Assembly: GCF_002572525.1 (NCBI RefSeq)
Contig: NZ_PDBS01000001.1
Span: 2,418,001-2,482,000 of the forward strand
Reading direction: 5' to 3'
Source of the DNA: Natrinema sp. CBA1119
GTDB taxonomy: Archaea > Halobacteriota > Halobacteria > Halobacteriales > Natrialbaceae
DNA length: 64,000 nt
The notes below the pieces were generated by a model that saw nothing but the letters and a program-made list of their open reading frames with translations, made no database searches and was not told the origin of the DNA. The position numbers and the translations under genes were made by a program. Positions 1 to 8,143 of the stretch are shown piece after piece. Numbering within the stretch: position 1 is the stretch's first letter; every line of letters starts with the position of its first letter.

Positions 1-150
1 CCCGTCGGCCTCGAGGGACTGACCACCTACAAGTACCACCTCGAGGGCGACGGCCAGCTCGTCGCCACCTACGCCGGCGAGGACGCGAAACCGTTCACGC
101 ACCAGAAGTTCGACGGCGAGTGGTCGCCCGGCCGCCTCTCCGACAAATAG
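1..150 (+). CDS. C-terminal end of an unidentified protein (cut by window edge)
   Basis: The first frame is open from base 1 to a TAG at 148-150 and gives 49 residues rich in Gly, Asp and Tyr, with haloarchaeal codon use. It ends in PGRLSDK. The start and most of the protein lie outside the window, and I recognise no domain in this tail. It converges with the minus-strand mch operon, and only 16 bases separate the two stop codons. Confidence 0.6.
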   Translation, partial: PVGLEGLTTYKYHLEGDGQLVATYAGEDAKPFTHQKFDGEWSPGRLSDK

Positions 151-166
151 GGTCTTCTTCCCGCGC

Positions 167-706
167 CTACCCACGCGTGGGCGCGGATCGATACCCGTCT
201 TCCGTCTTCTCTGCGAGATCGAGCAGAACGGCCCACTCGAGCAGCCGTTCGATCCGTTCGCGCTGCTTCTCTTCGGCGCGGATCGGACGCCGTCCACGTT
301 CACCGGATTGTCGTCGCTCTTCGCGGACCGCTGTGGCAATCTCACTAGCGGTCAGCGAGCCGTCGGCTCGCTCGAGCGCTGAAAGCACTGCGTCGGCTCC
401 GTCCACCCGCTCTCGAAACGCTCGACGGAGCCGGTCGGGCTCGAGCGCTGATGGGGTGTCCGAATCGGTCTCCGCACTCGAGCCTGGATCACGGCGGCGA
501 AAGCCCGCCGGCTCCTCGGTCGCGAGCTCGAGCGCGCGCAGGAAGGTGAGCCACGTCGCCGCCTCGTCGCGCGTTTCGAGGGGCGTCTCGTCGACGAGGA
601 GTTGACAGCAGTCGTCGGCGTCGCCGGCGGCCGCGGGGAGGGTGCGGCGGATTGTCTCGACCGCGGCGAGATCCGCGGGCGGTTCGGGGACCGGCTTGAA
701 TCGCAC
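167..706 (-). CDS. Hypothetical acidic protein in operon with mch
   Basis: This 179-residue protein starts with GTG at 706, two bases after the mch stop, so the pair is almost certainly co-transcribed and translationally coupled. An upstream in-frame extension exists but lies inside mch, so the GTG is preferred. The N-terminal half contains a CC pair near residue 35 and a helical stretch. A charged Ser/Asp linker follows, and the last 70 residues are Arg/Glu-rich, ending in a segment that could be a small winged-helix-like fold (LLEWAVLLDLAEKTEDGYR). I recognise no family with confidence. The tie to mch suggests a role connected with C1-carrier metabolism or only shared expression; this is inference. 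Confidence 0.7.
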   Translation of the reverse strand: MRFKPVPEPPADLAAVETIRRTLPAAAGDADDCCQLLVDETPLETRDEAATWLTFLRALELATEEPAGFRRRDPGSSAETDSDTPSALEPDRLRRAFRERVDGADAVLSALERADGSLTASEIATAVREERRQSGERGRRPIRAEEKQRERIERLLEWAVLLDLAEKTEDGYRSAPTRG

Positions 707-708
707 GG

Positions 709-1641
709 CTACAGGTCGAAGGAGTCGACGAGCAGGTCCTCGTCCGTTTCGCCGTGGACGTACGTCGGCCCGCCGATCACGTCGATCGTCACCGCCGCGG
801 GCGCGAAGAGATCCGACGGCACCTCCGAGAAATCCCACTCGAGGTCGTCGAAGACCTCGCCGAGCGGCCGGCCGTGATCCTCGGCGGCGCTCGAGGGCAC
901 CGAGTCGAAGATATCGGCGTCCTCGCGGACCGTGAGGTGTGCGCGCCCGCCGTAGGCAATCGCGTCGTTCGTCCGCGCGATGGCCGTCCGCTCGTCACCC
1001 GCGACGGGCGCGACGGGCGCACGCCCGGTCGCGGAGACGATGTCGAGCGGGTCGTAGCCCAGTTCCGAGAGCCGGAAGGTCGCGAGTTCGGCCGCGCGGG
1101 CGGCGTTCGTAATGCTCCCCGTGAGGCTCGCGGTCGGATAAGCCAGCAGGAACACGCTGCTCGTCTCGACCTCGGCGCGCTCGGCGACGTGCTCGGCCAC
1201 GGACTCGGTCGGATCCGCCTCCGTCTCGATGGCCAGCGCCGTCAGATCGAATGCGTCGGTGTAGCCGATGCGGCGGAACTCCTCCTCTTCGGCCACCAGC
1301 GCCCGAGCGGGACCGCTGCCGAGCCCCTCGAAGTCCTCGGTCAGTACCTCCCAGCCCGCCTTCTGGGAACACAGCAACGAGAGCGCCGGCTGATCCGTCG
1401 AGAGCTCGACGAAGGGGATCGACGCGTCGCCGAGCTCGCCGAGTTCGTAGCTCGGCGTCGCCATCCCCGCCGTCTGAATTTCGGTCAACAGGAGCCCGGC
1501 CTCGATACCGCCGTCGAACTCGAGGCCGAAGTCGAGTACCGTCGATTCGTTCTCGAGGTCGTAGCCCCCGATATTCAACTCCTCGGCGTAGTCGAGGGCC
1601 TCGTCGACCAACTCGATCGCCATTCGATTGAGACTTTCCAT
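709..1641 (-). CDS. mch: Methenyltetrahydromethanopterin cyclohydrolase
   Basis: The enzyme interconverts 5,10-methenyl and 10-formyl forms of the pterin C1 carrier in the cytoplasm. In haloarchaea, which make no methane, it serves C1-unit transfer with folate/pterin-type carriers. The 310 residues match the family length. The N-terminus MESLNRMAIELVDEAL is characteristic, and the C-terminal half keeps the family block around VSATGRAPVAPVAGD. The ATG at 1641 is the natural start. Upstream lie a purine-rich GGAGGGTGA and a TATA-like TTTTACTA at about 1664-1672. A small hypothetical gene follows 2 nt downstream. Confidence 0.95.
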   Translation of the reverse strand: MESLNRMAIELVDEALDYAEELNIGGYDLENESTVLDFGLEFDGGIEAGLLLTEIQTAGMATPSYELGELGDASIPFVELSTDQPALSLLCSQKAGWEVLTEDFEGLGSGPARALVAEEEEFRRIGYTDAFDLTALAIETEADPTESVAEHVAERAEVETSSVFLLAYPTASLTGSITNAARAAELATFRLSELGYDPLDIVSATGRAPVAPVAGDERTAIARTNDAIAYGGRAHLTVREDADIFDSVPSSAAEDHGRPLGEVFDDLEWDFSEVPSDLFAPAAVTIDVIGGPTYVHGETDEDLLVDSFDL

Positions 1642-1755
1642 GGCACCGAATTCACCCTCCGTAGTAAAACCGTTTGCCAGTTCGTGTCTGACCGGTGTCT
1701 GACAGGACTGCCCTGTTCTGTACCTCGGATTGCGGTTCCGACAGACGGCCTCGTC

Positions 1756-2070
1756 TCACATCTCGCGATTTCGGGCCGGTCGCCCGAGCTGTTCTTCGAC
1801 GGCCGAGACCTTCTCCGCGGCGTCGACGTCCCGCGTCCGTTTGTCGTCGATTTTCAGGACCGTGCTCACGCGGTCGGCATCGACGGCGTCGTGAGCCGCC
1901 TGCGCGGCCGCGAAGAGTTCGTCCGTCGTCTCGGCTTCGATCACCGTTCCCATCGGGTTCGTCTCGTAGGTGACGTCGTACGCCTCGAGGGCGTCGACGG
2001 CCTTCGCGACCTCGTCGGCCATGCTGTCCTCGATTACTGGTGCGACGCTCAGTAGTGCGACTACCGTCAT
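1756..2070 (-). CDS. MTH1187/YqgV-type thiamine-binding family protein (DUF77)
   Basis: This 104-residue cytoplasmic protein starts MTVVALLSVAPVIEDSMAD. The ATG at 2070 is chosen over an upstream one because the family begins with a short beta strand. The Asn-Pro-Met-Gly-Thr motif (NPMGTVIEAE), followed by a helix and an edge strand, is the hallmark of the MTH1187/YqgV ferredoxin-like fold, members of which bind thiamine or its pyrimidine. It forms homo-oligomers in known structures. There is no thiamine biosynthesis gene beside it here, so the ligand is inferred from the family only. Confidence 0.85.
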   Translation of the reverse strand: MTVVALLSVAPVIEDSMADEVAKAVDALEAYDVTYETNPMGTVIEAETTDELFAAAQAAHDAVDADRVSTVLKIDDKRTRDVDAAEKVSAVEEQLGRPARNREM

Positions 2071-2243
2071 ACGGACCACTGATAGCCGGGCGGAACCTAA
2101 ATACCGCGTTCGACGGATCATCTCACCGGGTTTCCGTCAACTGCTCGTGAGCGCCGAACGGATGCGGTGCTCACGGTCAGTCGGCAGTGTGTGCGGAGAA
2201 AAACGACCAGTGGGACCGGGATCGGGGCAGTGACCGCCGGCGG

Positions 2244-2597
2244 TCAGTTCGTGGTCGGCGTCCGGGGCGTCTCCGCGGGCGGGTAGATGATGACGTCGCC
2301 GTTCGCGTAGACGTACACCTCGTGCTCGAGGGCGGTGAACGCGACGTGGCCGCCCGCACGATCGGAGCCGTCCGCCTTCTGGCTGAAGATACGGTCGAGT
2401 GCGTCCGGGTCGACGCTATCGTACAGGGAGAATTCCCCCTGCGAGACGTCGGTGTCCGCGATCGATGCGAGCGCGTGGACGATCGTGGTGGTAATGGTGG
2501 CGGTGCCGTCGACATCGTGGTGGAAGACGTACCGATCGTTTGGCTGGTCGTACTGGAGATCGTCCGTGCCGTCTGCGGGTGAGAGTTCAGTTTGCAT
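2244..2597 (-). CDS. HalOD1 output-domain protein
   Basis: This 117-residue protein consists of a single HalOD1 domain, a haloarchaea-specific small domain often found as a stand-alone protein or as the output of two-component receivers. The family pattern is visible: an N-terminal helix with ALASIADTDVSQGEFSLYDSVDPDALDRIF, then a beta hairpin VAFTALEHEVYVYANGDVIIYP. The function of the domain is not established; a signalling or regulatory role is assumed. A second family member sits at 40530-40808. The gene is followed convergently by nothing close, and it has its own promoter. Confidence 0.85.
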   Translation of the reverse strand: MQTELSPADGTDDLQYDQPNDRYVFHHDVDGTATITTTIVHALASIADTDVSQGEFSLYDSVDPDALDRIFSQKADGSDRAGGHVAFTALEHEVYVYANGDVIIYPPAETPRTPTTN

Positions 2598-3114
2598 TGC
2601 TATATCTGATCGTTCAATCGTGTATTAGACTGTAGTTACTCATAGTATAAAAGCCACTCGTCGCCGACAATAGTATGTATATGTGAGATACCATCCTCTA
2701 TTAGTATAATACGTCAAATACCACTGCTAGCGGCTGGTTGCGCGTCTCATCGCCAGCGTCACAGCGATGACACTCGCGACAATACGAGCTTTTGCAACGA
2801 CAATCGATTATTTCCGGTCAAACTCGACCCCTCACTCCATAGTACAGTTCCCGTCGCGGCGATCTCGCTTCCCCGACCTCCGCGTGACGGGCCGCTTCGT
2901 CGCACTCGCCAGTGGAGGTGGTTGTTCGAACGGGGGGCTTCGATAGTCGACCCCTACAGACGTGATTCGTGTGTACTGGATCGAGCGCTCCAACCGGTTG
3001 TGAAGGCCACGAGACTCTCGGACCGATTCGGATGGCGATGGCGACTGATCGATCTGCGAACCGCTTGCCACGGCCGCCCGCGGGCTTATCCACACACGCA
3101 CCCAATCCGACAAT
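2598..3114. other. Intergenic region, 517 bp
   Basis: No convincing gene. The first 150 bp are markedly AT-rich for this genome and hold the HalOD1 promoter. The remainder returns to high G+C. A TATA-like CTTATC at about 3085-3090 lies about 27 nt ahead of the ATG at 3115, which fits a leaderless transcript for the DUF4112 gene. Confidence 0.5.
2646..2652 (-). promoter_or_regulatory. TATA box for the HalOD1 gene
   Basis: On the minus strand the sequence reads TTTTATA, centred about 50 nt before the ATG at 2597. A transcription start about 26 nt downstream would leave a short 5' leader of roughly 25 nt. It lies in the AT-rich part of the intergenic region. Confidence 0.45.
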
Positions 3115-3561
3115 ATGGCAACCGGTTCAACGGACGATTTCAGTTCGGAACTCGAGAAACTTCGCGATGACCTCCCCGCCGCCGTTGATGAGGCGGCGAT
3201 CGAGCGGATGCGCGTCGTCGCGCACGCCCTCGACGAAGGGGTCCGGGTCCCGGGGACGGACTTCAAGATCGGACTCGACCCGATCGTCGGGATCCTCCCA
3301 GGGGCCGGCGATACCGCAGCAGCGGTCGTCTCGCTGTATCTCGTGGCTGAATCCGCTCGAATGGGCGTCTCCCGGTCGACGCTCGCTCGGATGCTCGCGA
3401 ACGTCGGCATCGACGCCGTCATCGGCTCCGTCCCCCTTCTCGGCGTTATCTTCGACGCCTTCTGGAAGGCCAACAAGTGGAACCTGAAACTGGCCCTCAC
3501 GGATCTGGCGGAGGCGAGCGGCGACTCGACGGACGAACCGGAATCGGTACTCATCGACTGA
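3115..3561 (+). CDS. DUF4112 membrane protein
   Basis: A 148-residue protein. After a helical acidic N-terminus it has the DUF4112 core FKIGLDPIVGILPGAGD (about residues 50-66), followed by two hydrophobic helices (about 66-82 and 98-116) and a WKANKWNL segment on the polar side. Members occur widely in bacteria and archaea as small inner-membrane proteins of unknown role. The ATG at 3115 sits about 27 nt after a CTTATC box, consistent with leaderless expression. Confidence 0.85.
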   Translation: MATGSTDDFSSELEKLRDDLPAAVDEAAIERMRVVAHALDEGVRVPGTDFKIGLDPIVGILPGAGDTAAAVVSLYLVAESARMGVSRSTLARMLANVGIDAVIGSVPLLGVIFDAFWKANKWNLKLALTDLAEASGDSTDEPESVLID

Positions 3562-3695
3562 GACGGACCGCTGTCAGTCGGCGACGGCCCACCCGAAGGA
3601 CGGTCGCCGTTGCGACGGGAATCCATAACGCAATCCGTCCGAGCGAATCGAACCCGTCGCACCGAAACTCTCCCATCGTGGGCAGTCCCCCTCCG

Positions 3696-3701
3696 TTTAT
3701 A
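3696..3701 (+). promoter_or_regulatory. TATA box for the amphi-Trp gene
   Basis: TTTATA lies about 27 nt upstream of the ATG at 3726. That spacing puts transcription initiation at or next to the A of the start codon, so the message is probably leaderless. Confidence 0.6.
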
Positions 3702-3725
3702 CCCGTCTTCGACGTGTTAGTTCGC

Positions 3726-4004
3726 ATGGGTGAACTCGAAACCGAAGCGGAACAGTCACGGGCGGAAATCGCCCGATACCTCCGAAACCTGGCCGATCAA
3801 CTCGATAGCGGTGACGATGTAACGCTCGAACTCGGTGGCGCTACGGTCGACCTGAACCCGACGGAGACGGTCACGTTCAAGCTCGAGGGCGAATCGGACT
3901 GGTCGGAGGGGGACACCGAAGCCAAACAGAGCATCGAATTCGAACTCGTCTGGTGGCGCGACGCCCGCACGGCCGACGAGGGAACGCTCGACGTTCGAGA
4001 GTAA
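3726..4004 (+). CDS. amphi-Trp domain protein
   Basis: A 92-residue cytoplasmic protein whose C-terminal FELVWWRD is the signature of the amphi-Trp domain, a short amphipathic family common in haloarchaea. The N-terminal half is a helix (QSRAEIARYLRNLADQL), followed by a beta meander with VTLELGGATVDL and VTFKLEGES. The ATG at 3726 was chosen because the TATA box sits at the right distance and the upstream in-frame sequence has no coding character. Function is unknown. It lies 21 nt before the UspA gene and may share its transcript. Confidence 0.85.
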   Translation: MGELETEAEQSRAEIARYLRNLADQLDSGDDVTLELGGATVDLNPTETVTFKLEGESDWSEGDTEAKQSIEFELVWWRDARTADEGTLDVRE

Positions 4005-4025
4005 CCCGGGGTCAGACAGACCGTT

Positions 4026-4904
4026 ATGTTCCCGCAGATCCTCTTTCCGACCGACGGGAGTCAGGGTGCATCGAACGCGCTCGACCACCTCTTGGATATC
4101 GCCACCGCCCACGATTCGACGGTTCACATCCTCAACGTCGCGAATACGACGAAAGATAGCGTTGTCAGGGTTCAAGGTGACGTCGTCGATGTCCTCGAAC
4201 GAGACGGCGAGCGGATCGTTCGAGATGCCGCTGATCGGGCACAAGAGCGCGGAGTAGCTGTCGTTACTGAGGTCCGCCAGGGCGAGCCCTACAGCACGAT
4301 CGTCGACTATGCGAACTCGCGCGACATCGATCTCGTTGTCATGCCGACCCACGGACGCCGGGGCCTCGAGCGATTCCTGCTGGGGAGTACGACCGAACGC
4401 GTCGTCAGACGAGCCGATGTCCCCGTCCTAACGATCAGGCCGACCGACGACTCGGTCACCTATCCGTATCGGAACGTCCTGGTTCCGACCGACGGGAGCG
4501 ACTGTGCGAGGGACGCGCTCGAGGTCGGAACCGATATCGCGAACGCGGACGGTGCAACGTTGCACCTCCTGTCGGCGATCGAGACCACGAGTCTCGGCGT
4601 CGACGTTCGGAGCGATATCCAGGCGACGATGATCGAGGATACCGCAACCGACATCCTCGAGGACGCGTCGGCGTTCGCAACCGACGCTGGCGTCGGGTCG
4701 GTGACCGAGGCGGTCGAATACGGCCCGTCGATTCCTCGAGCGATCCGCTCGTACATCGAGGATCACGACGTCGATCTCGTCGCCGTCGGCACGCACGGAC
4801 GAACGGGTCTCGAGCGATACCTTCTGGGGAGCGTCACCGAGCACCTCGTACGAACGTCACCGATCCCCGTGCTGACGGTTCGCTCGGCTGCATCGGGGCA
4901 GTAG
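4026..4904 (+). CDS. Tandem universal stress protein (UspA x2)
   Basis: At 292 residues the protein holds two UspA domains, about 1-140 and 147-290. Each keeps an ATP-binding G-2X-G-9X-G-(S/T)-like loop: HGRRG...LLGST around 109-122 and HGRTG...LLGSV around 257-270. Both end in the usual VPVLTIR/IPVLTVR strand. Each domain begins with a beta strand followed by PTDGS. Such proteins bind ATP and modulate stress survival; the specific client is unknown. The preceding amphi-Trp gene is only 21 nt away. Confidence 0.93.
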   Translation: MFPQILFPTDGSQGASNALDHLLDIATAHDSTVHILNVANTTKDSVVRVQGDVVDVLERDGERIVRDAADRAQERGVAVVTEVRQGEPYSTIVDYANSRDIDLVVMPTHGRRGLERFLLGSTTERVVRRADVPVLTIRPTDDSVTYPYRNVLVPTDGSDCARDALEVGTDIANADGATLHLLSAIETTSLGVDVRSDIQATMIEDTATDILEDASAFATDAGVGSVTEAVEYGPSIPRAIRSYIEDHDVDLVAVGTHGRTGLERYLLGSVTEHLVRTSPIPVLTVRSAASGQ

Positions 4905-4958
4905 CGACTCGGCTCGAGCCGACGCGATCGATGCTCCGGAATTGGTCGTTGGAGAAGG

Positions 4959-5053
4959 GCGCTGGCTGGGATTTGAACAACGCGAAGACGGTCCTGCTCG
5001 CTCACTTCGTTCGCTCACAGGCTGCGACTTCTCTCGTTCAAACCCAGGACGAT
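4959..5053 (-). repeat. tRNA-Gly tail element: T-arm inverted repeat with core
   Basis: Read on the minus strand, downstream of tRNA-Gly, this segment has three parts. It starts with an inverted imperfect copy of the tRNA T-arm (5036-5047) and continues with a 57-nt core. It ends in an exact 20-nt direct copy of the tRNA 3' end (4959-4978, identical to 5115-5134). The core carries AAGTCGCAGC (5021-5030), GAGCG-type repeats and GACCGTCTT (4985-4993). The same architecture and core words recur after tRNA-Pro at 38787-38870, with arms matching that tRNA instead. Confidence 0.75.
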
Positions 5054-5113
5054 TTCTCTGACCACGAATACTCGCGTTGCTACGCAACGCTCGCGATGTT
5101 GTGTTCAGAGAAA
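5053..5113 (-). repeat. Hairpin between tRNA-Gly and its tail element
   Basis: Outer arms TTTCTCTGA (5053-5061) and TCAGAGAAA (5105-5113) are perfect inverse complements. They enclose an inner perfect stem GCGTTGC-TAC-GCAACGC (5074-5090). It directly adjoins the 3' end of tRNA-Gly and could act in 3' processing or termination. A shorter hairpin occupies the same position after tRNA-Pro. Confidence 0.6.
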
Positions 5114-5184
5114 TGCGCTGGCTGGGATTTGAACCCAGGTTGTGACCATGGCAAGGTCACGTGATACCACTACACTACCAGCGC
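5114..5184 (-). tRNA. tRNA-Gly (anticodon GCC)
   Basis: A 71-nt cloverleaf with acceptor GCGCTGG pairing CCAGCGC, discriminator A at 5114 and a 5-bp anticodon stem TGACC/GGTCA closing the loop TTGCCAT (anticodon GCC). The T-arm is CTGGG-TTCAAAT-CCCAG. There is no intron, and CCA is not encoded. A TATA box lies about 35 nt upstream. Confidence 0.95.
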
Positions 5185-5217
5185 CCTGCTGCACTCATAT
5201 CTACTGCCGGACGGATG

Positions 5218-5222
5218 TATAA
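5218..5222 (-). promoter_or_regulatory. TATA box for tRNA-Gly
   Basis: On the minus strand CTTATACAT lies about 35 nt before the mature tRNA 5' end, the expected position for an archaeal tRNA promoter with a short 5' leader. Confidence 0.6.
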
Positions 5223-5423
5223 GGGTTGCGAATCGACCCGCCTTCGGCATGCCGCAGCATGCCGATTCTCGAGTAATTACACTGATAAATCTAGCGAATA
5301 TCCGGCAAATCCCTCCGGCTTGCGCGGATATCGAATGCAACCAGTTATCAAGGACGAATGTGTGTCCGTTCAGCACGAATTCGGGGGTGTGAGGCGTTCA
5401 CAGCCGGGATCGAATCCGCTATT

Positions 5424-5431
5424 CTTTTAAG
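5424..5431 (+). promoter_or_regulatory. Probable promoter of the SPOUT/S10 super-operon
   Basis: CTTTTAAG lies about 60 nt upstream of the ATG at 5488, predicting a leader of about 30 nt. It is the best TATA-like element before the first gene of a run of more than two dozen tightly packed genes. Confidence 0.5.
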
Positions 5432-5487
5432 ACCCTCTCCGCAATACATCGCTACAGTCTAGTGACGCGGCGTCGAAGCGTTTCGGT

Positions 5488-6363
5488 ATGACTGTCAGCG
5501 TACTCGTGCCGTCGTCAATCTGCCGGGAAGCCGAGGACAAACGCGAGGCAACTCGCAAACTTGGATACGTCGCCCGTGCGGCGACGATCTTCCGGGCCGA
5601 TCGCCTGGTCGTCTATCCCGATCGGGATGGGGAAACCGGGCGATTTGACGGCGGGTTCGTCAGCATCGTGTTGCGGTACGCCGCAACGCCCCCGTACCTC
5701 CGCAACGAGGCGTGGGGGATGCGGGACGAACTGGAGTACGCGGGCATCTTACCGCCGCTCCGCGCCATGTCACAGACCGGCTCCGAATCTACCGGTTCGG
5801 GGTCGTCAAGACAAGGAATCGTGACCGAGGTCGGACCTGAAGGGCGCGTCCGGGTCAATTGCGGACTGCAACACCCGATCTCTCTCAACGTACCGCCAAA
5901 CATGGCGGTCGAAGAGGGGGAGCGCGTGACCGTCAGGATCTCTTCGCGACGACCGGTCCGGGCGAAGCTCGTCGACGATCCCCTTCCGGGGCTTTCGATC
6001 GAGCAGACGGACCTGCGGGCAGCACTCGGCCGTGAGGACGCTGGCGTTCGTATCGCGGCCTCCCGATTCGGTGAAGAACTCACCGTCGGGCGGCTCGAGA
6101 CGCTGGCCGGACGCGTTCAGCGCGACGGGATGACCGTCGCCTTCGGCGCGCCCGAGAGAGGGCTGCCGGCTATCCTCGAAATCGAGGAATCCGCCGTCGG
6201 TGCTGCACAGGACGCAGCCGTCGACGGGGATAACGGAGTCGAACCCACTGCCGATCCGGGGTTCGACCTCTGGCTAAATACGGTTCCGGATCAGGGAAGC
6301 GAGGTCGTGCGAACGGAAGAAGCTCTGTTCGCCACCCTCGCGCCCCTCTCACTGAGAGAGTGA
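5488..6363 (+). CDS. Putative RNA (uridine) methyltransferase, SPOUT superfamily (DUF171)
   Basis: A 291-residue member of the archaeal DUF171/COG2106 family that habitually precedes rpl3. Members are SPOUT (alpha/beta-knot) enzymes predicted to methylate rRNA uridine using SAM. The N-terminal MTVSVLVPSSICREAEDKREATRKLGYVARAATIFRADRLVVYPD fits the first Rossmann-like half. An inserted OB-like barrel follows (about residues 108-165: GIVTEVGPEGRVRVNCGL). The knot part comes last, with MTVAFGAPERGLPAIL and FDLWLNTVPDQGSEVVRTEEALFATLAPL, the usual SAM-loop and C-terminal helix. It ends 4 nt before rpl3, so it is co-transcribed with it. Confidence 0.85.
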   Translation: MTVSVLVPSSICREAEDKREATRKLGYVARAATIFRADRLVVYPDRDGETGRFDGGFVSIVLRYAATPPYLRNEAWGMRDELEYAGILPPLRAMSQTGSESTGSGSSRQGIVTEVGPEGRVRVNCGLQHPISLNVPPNMAVEEGERVTVRISSRRPVRAKLVDDPLPGLSIEQTDLRAALGREDAGVRIAASRFGEELTVGRLETLAGRVQRDGMTVAFGAPERGLPAILEIEESAVGAAQDAAVDGDNGVEPTADPGFDLWLNTVPDQGSEVVRTEEALFATLAPLSLRE

Positions 6364-6367
6364 TAGA

Positions 6368-7387
6368 ATGCCACAAGCAAATACACCACGCAAAGGCTCA
6401 CTCGGGTTCGGCCCACGACAGCGTGCGACCAGCGAGGTCCCACGCTTTAACTCGTGGCCGGACACTGACGGACAGCCGACGCTCCAGGGTTTCGCGGGCT
6501 ACAAGGCCGGCATGACCCACGTCGTCATGGTCGACGATACAGCGAACTCGCCGACCGAAGGGATGGAAGAGACCGTCCCCGTGACGATCGTGGAGACGCC
6601 GCCGATGCGCGCCGTCGCTCTGCGAGCATACGAAGACACGCCGTACGGTATGAAGCCGATAACCGAGGTCTGGACCGACGAGTTCGTTCCCGAACTCGAT
6701 CGCGTTCTCGACCTTCCCGGTGACGAGACCGACACCGGCGCGACCACGGACGAACTCCGTTCCCTCCACGAGGAGGGTCGCGTCGATGACGTTCGCGTCA
6801 TCACCCACACGGTACCGGGGGAGCTGCCCTCGATGCCGAAGAAGAAACCGGACGTGATGGAAACGCGCGTCGGCGGCGGCTCCGTCGACGATCGCGTCGA
6901 GTTCGCCCTCGAGACGATCGAGAACGGCGGCGAACACGTCATGAACGACGTGTTCCGCGCCGGCGAGTACGTCGACGCGAGCGGCGTCACGAAAGGGAAA
7001 GGGACCCAGGGTCCCGTCAAGCGATGGGGCGTCCAGAAACGAAAGGGCAAGCACGCCCGGCAGGGATGGCGCCGCCGCATCGGTAACCTCGGCCCCTGGA
7101 ACCCGTCCCGCGTTCGGTCGACGGTTCCCCAGCAGGGCCAGACCGGCTACCACCAGCGGACGGAACTGAACAAGCGCCTCGTCGACATCGGCGACGGCGC
7201 AGACGCGACGGTCGACGGCGGCTTCGTCAACTACGGCGAAGTCGATGGACCGCACGCGCTGATCAAGGGCTCGCTCCCCGGGCCGCAACAGCGTCTCGTA
7301 CGCTTCCGCCCGGCGATCCGACCCGGAGACCAGCCGCGCCTCGATCCCGAGGTACGCTACGTCTCCACCGCATCCAACCAGGGATAA
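6368..7387 (+). CDS. rpl3: Ribosomal protein uL3
   Basis: A 339-residue large-subunit protein that reaches toward the peptidyl-transferase centre with its long basic loop. The start PRKGSLGFGPRQRA and the tryptophan-rich loop around KRWGVQKRKGKHARQGW and GNLGPWNPSRVRSTVPQQGQ are family hallmarks. The length is normal for archaeal L3. It is the first ribosomal gene of the S10 cluster, 3 nt ahead of rpl4. Confidence 0.97.
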   Translation: MPQANTPRKGSLGFGPRQRATSEVPRFNSWPDTDGQPTLQGFAGYKAGMTHVVMVDDTANSPTEGMEETVPVTIVETPPMRAVALRAYEDTPYGMKPITEVWTDEFVPELDRVLDLPGDETDTGATTDELRSLHEEGRVDDVRVITHTVPGELPSMPKKKPDVMETRVGGGSVDDRVEFALETIENGGEHVMNDVFRAGEYVDASGVTKGKGTQGPVKRWGVQKRKGKHARQGWRRRIGNLGPWNPSRVRSTVPQQGQTGYHQRTELNKRLVDIGDGADATVDGGFVNYGEVDGPHALIKGSLPGPQQRLVRFRPAIRPGDQPRLDPEVRYVSTASNQG

Positions 7388-7390
7388 CAC

Positions 7391-8143
7391 ATGGACGCAA
7401 CAGTACGAAACCTGGACGGCGACGACGCGGACACGGTCGAGCTCCCGGCGGTCTTCGAGACCACGTACCGCCCGGACTTGATCGGCCGAGCCGTGCGCGC
7501 CGCGCAGGCAAACCGAAAACAGGACTACGGTGCCGACGAGTTCGCCGGCCTTCGAACGCCGGCTGAATCGTTCGGTAGCGGCCGCGGGATGGCCCACGTT
7601 CCACGACAGGAGGGGCGCGCACGCCGCGTTCCCCAGGCCGTCAAGGGACGCAAGGCGCACCCGCCGAAAGCCGAGAAGGACCAGTCCGAATCGATCAACA
7701 CGAAAGCAAAGAAACTGGCCGTCCGCAGCGCGATCGCTGCGACGACCGACGCCGAACTCGTCGCCGAGCGCGGTCACGAGTTCGACGAGGATGTCGAGAC
7801 TCCCGTCGTCGTCGACGACGAGTTCGAGGACCTCCACAAGACGCAGGAAGTCGTCGACTTCCTCGAGGCAGCGGGCCTCGCGGACGACATCGAACGCGCC
7901 GACGAGGGTCGCAGCGTCCGCTCCGGTCAGGGGAAAGCCCGTGGCCGCAAGTACAAGACGCCGACGTCGATCCTCTTCGTCACATCCAGCGAGACCGGCC
8001 CGTCGCGAGCGGCCCGAAACCTCGCCGGTGCAGACGTGACGACGGCAGCCGAGGTCAACGCGGAGGATCTCGCACCCGGCGCACAGCCGGGACGACTCAC
8101 CGTCTGGACCGAGAGTGCACTCGAGGAGGTGGCCGACCGATGA
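7391..8143 (+). CDS. rpl4: Ribosomal protein uL4
   Basis: 250 residues, normal for archaea. The extended internal loop that lines the exit tunnel is seen as ESFGSGRGMAHVPR, followed by RRVPQAVKGRKAHPPK. The protein ends in the C-terminal alpha/beta domain. Its stop overlaps the rpl23 start by 4 nt (ATGA). Confidence 0.96.
   Translation: MDATVRNLDGDDADTVELPAVFETTYRPDLIGRAVRAAQANRKQDYGADEFAGLRTPAESFGSGRGMAHVPRQEGRARRVPQAVKGRKAHPPKAEKDQSESINTKAKKLAVRSAIAATTDAELVAERGHEFDEDVETPVVVDDEFEDLHKTQEVVDFLEAAGLADDIERADEGRSVRSGQGKARGRKYKTPTSILFVTSSETGPSRAARNLAGADVTTAAEVNAEDLAPGAQPGRLTVWTESALEEVADR

Larger units (their letters stand above)
5185..5487. other. Divergent intergenic region between tRNA-Gly and the ribosomal super-operon
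   Basis: It holds the tRNA-Gly promoter (TATAA at 5218-5222, minus strand) and a perfect 8-bp hairpin CGGCATGC-CGCA-GCATGCCG (5245-5264). It also holds an AT-richer stretch and the CTTTTAAG box at 5424-5431 facing the ribosomal operon. No gene is evident. Confidence 0.6.

Noticed and set aside
2832-3662. Long minus-strand frame of 276 codons opposite DUF4112
   Set aside because: Ser/Arg/Pro-rich, no acidic bias and fully antisense to a recognised gene; a shadow of GC-rich codon structure.
4959-4978. Tail copy of tRNA-Gly as a second tRNA gene
   Set aside because: Only the acceptor and half of the T-arm are present; no D-arm or anticodon arm.
6398-7837. 479-codon minus-strand frame opposite rpl3/rpl4
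   Set aside because: Antisense to two confident ribosomal genes; its apparent length comes only from codon-position GC bias.
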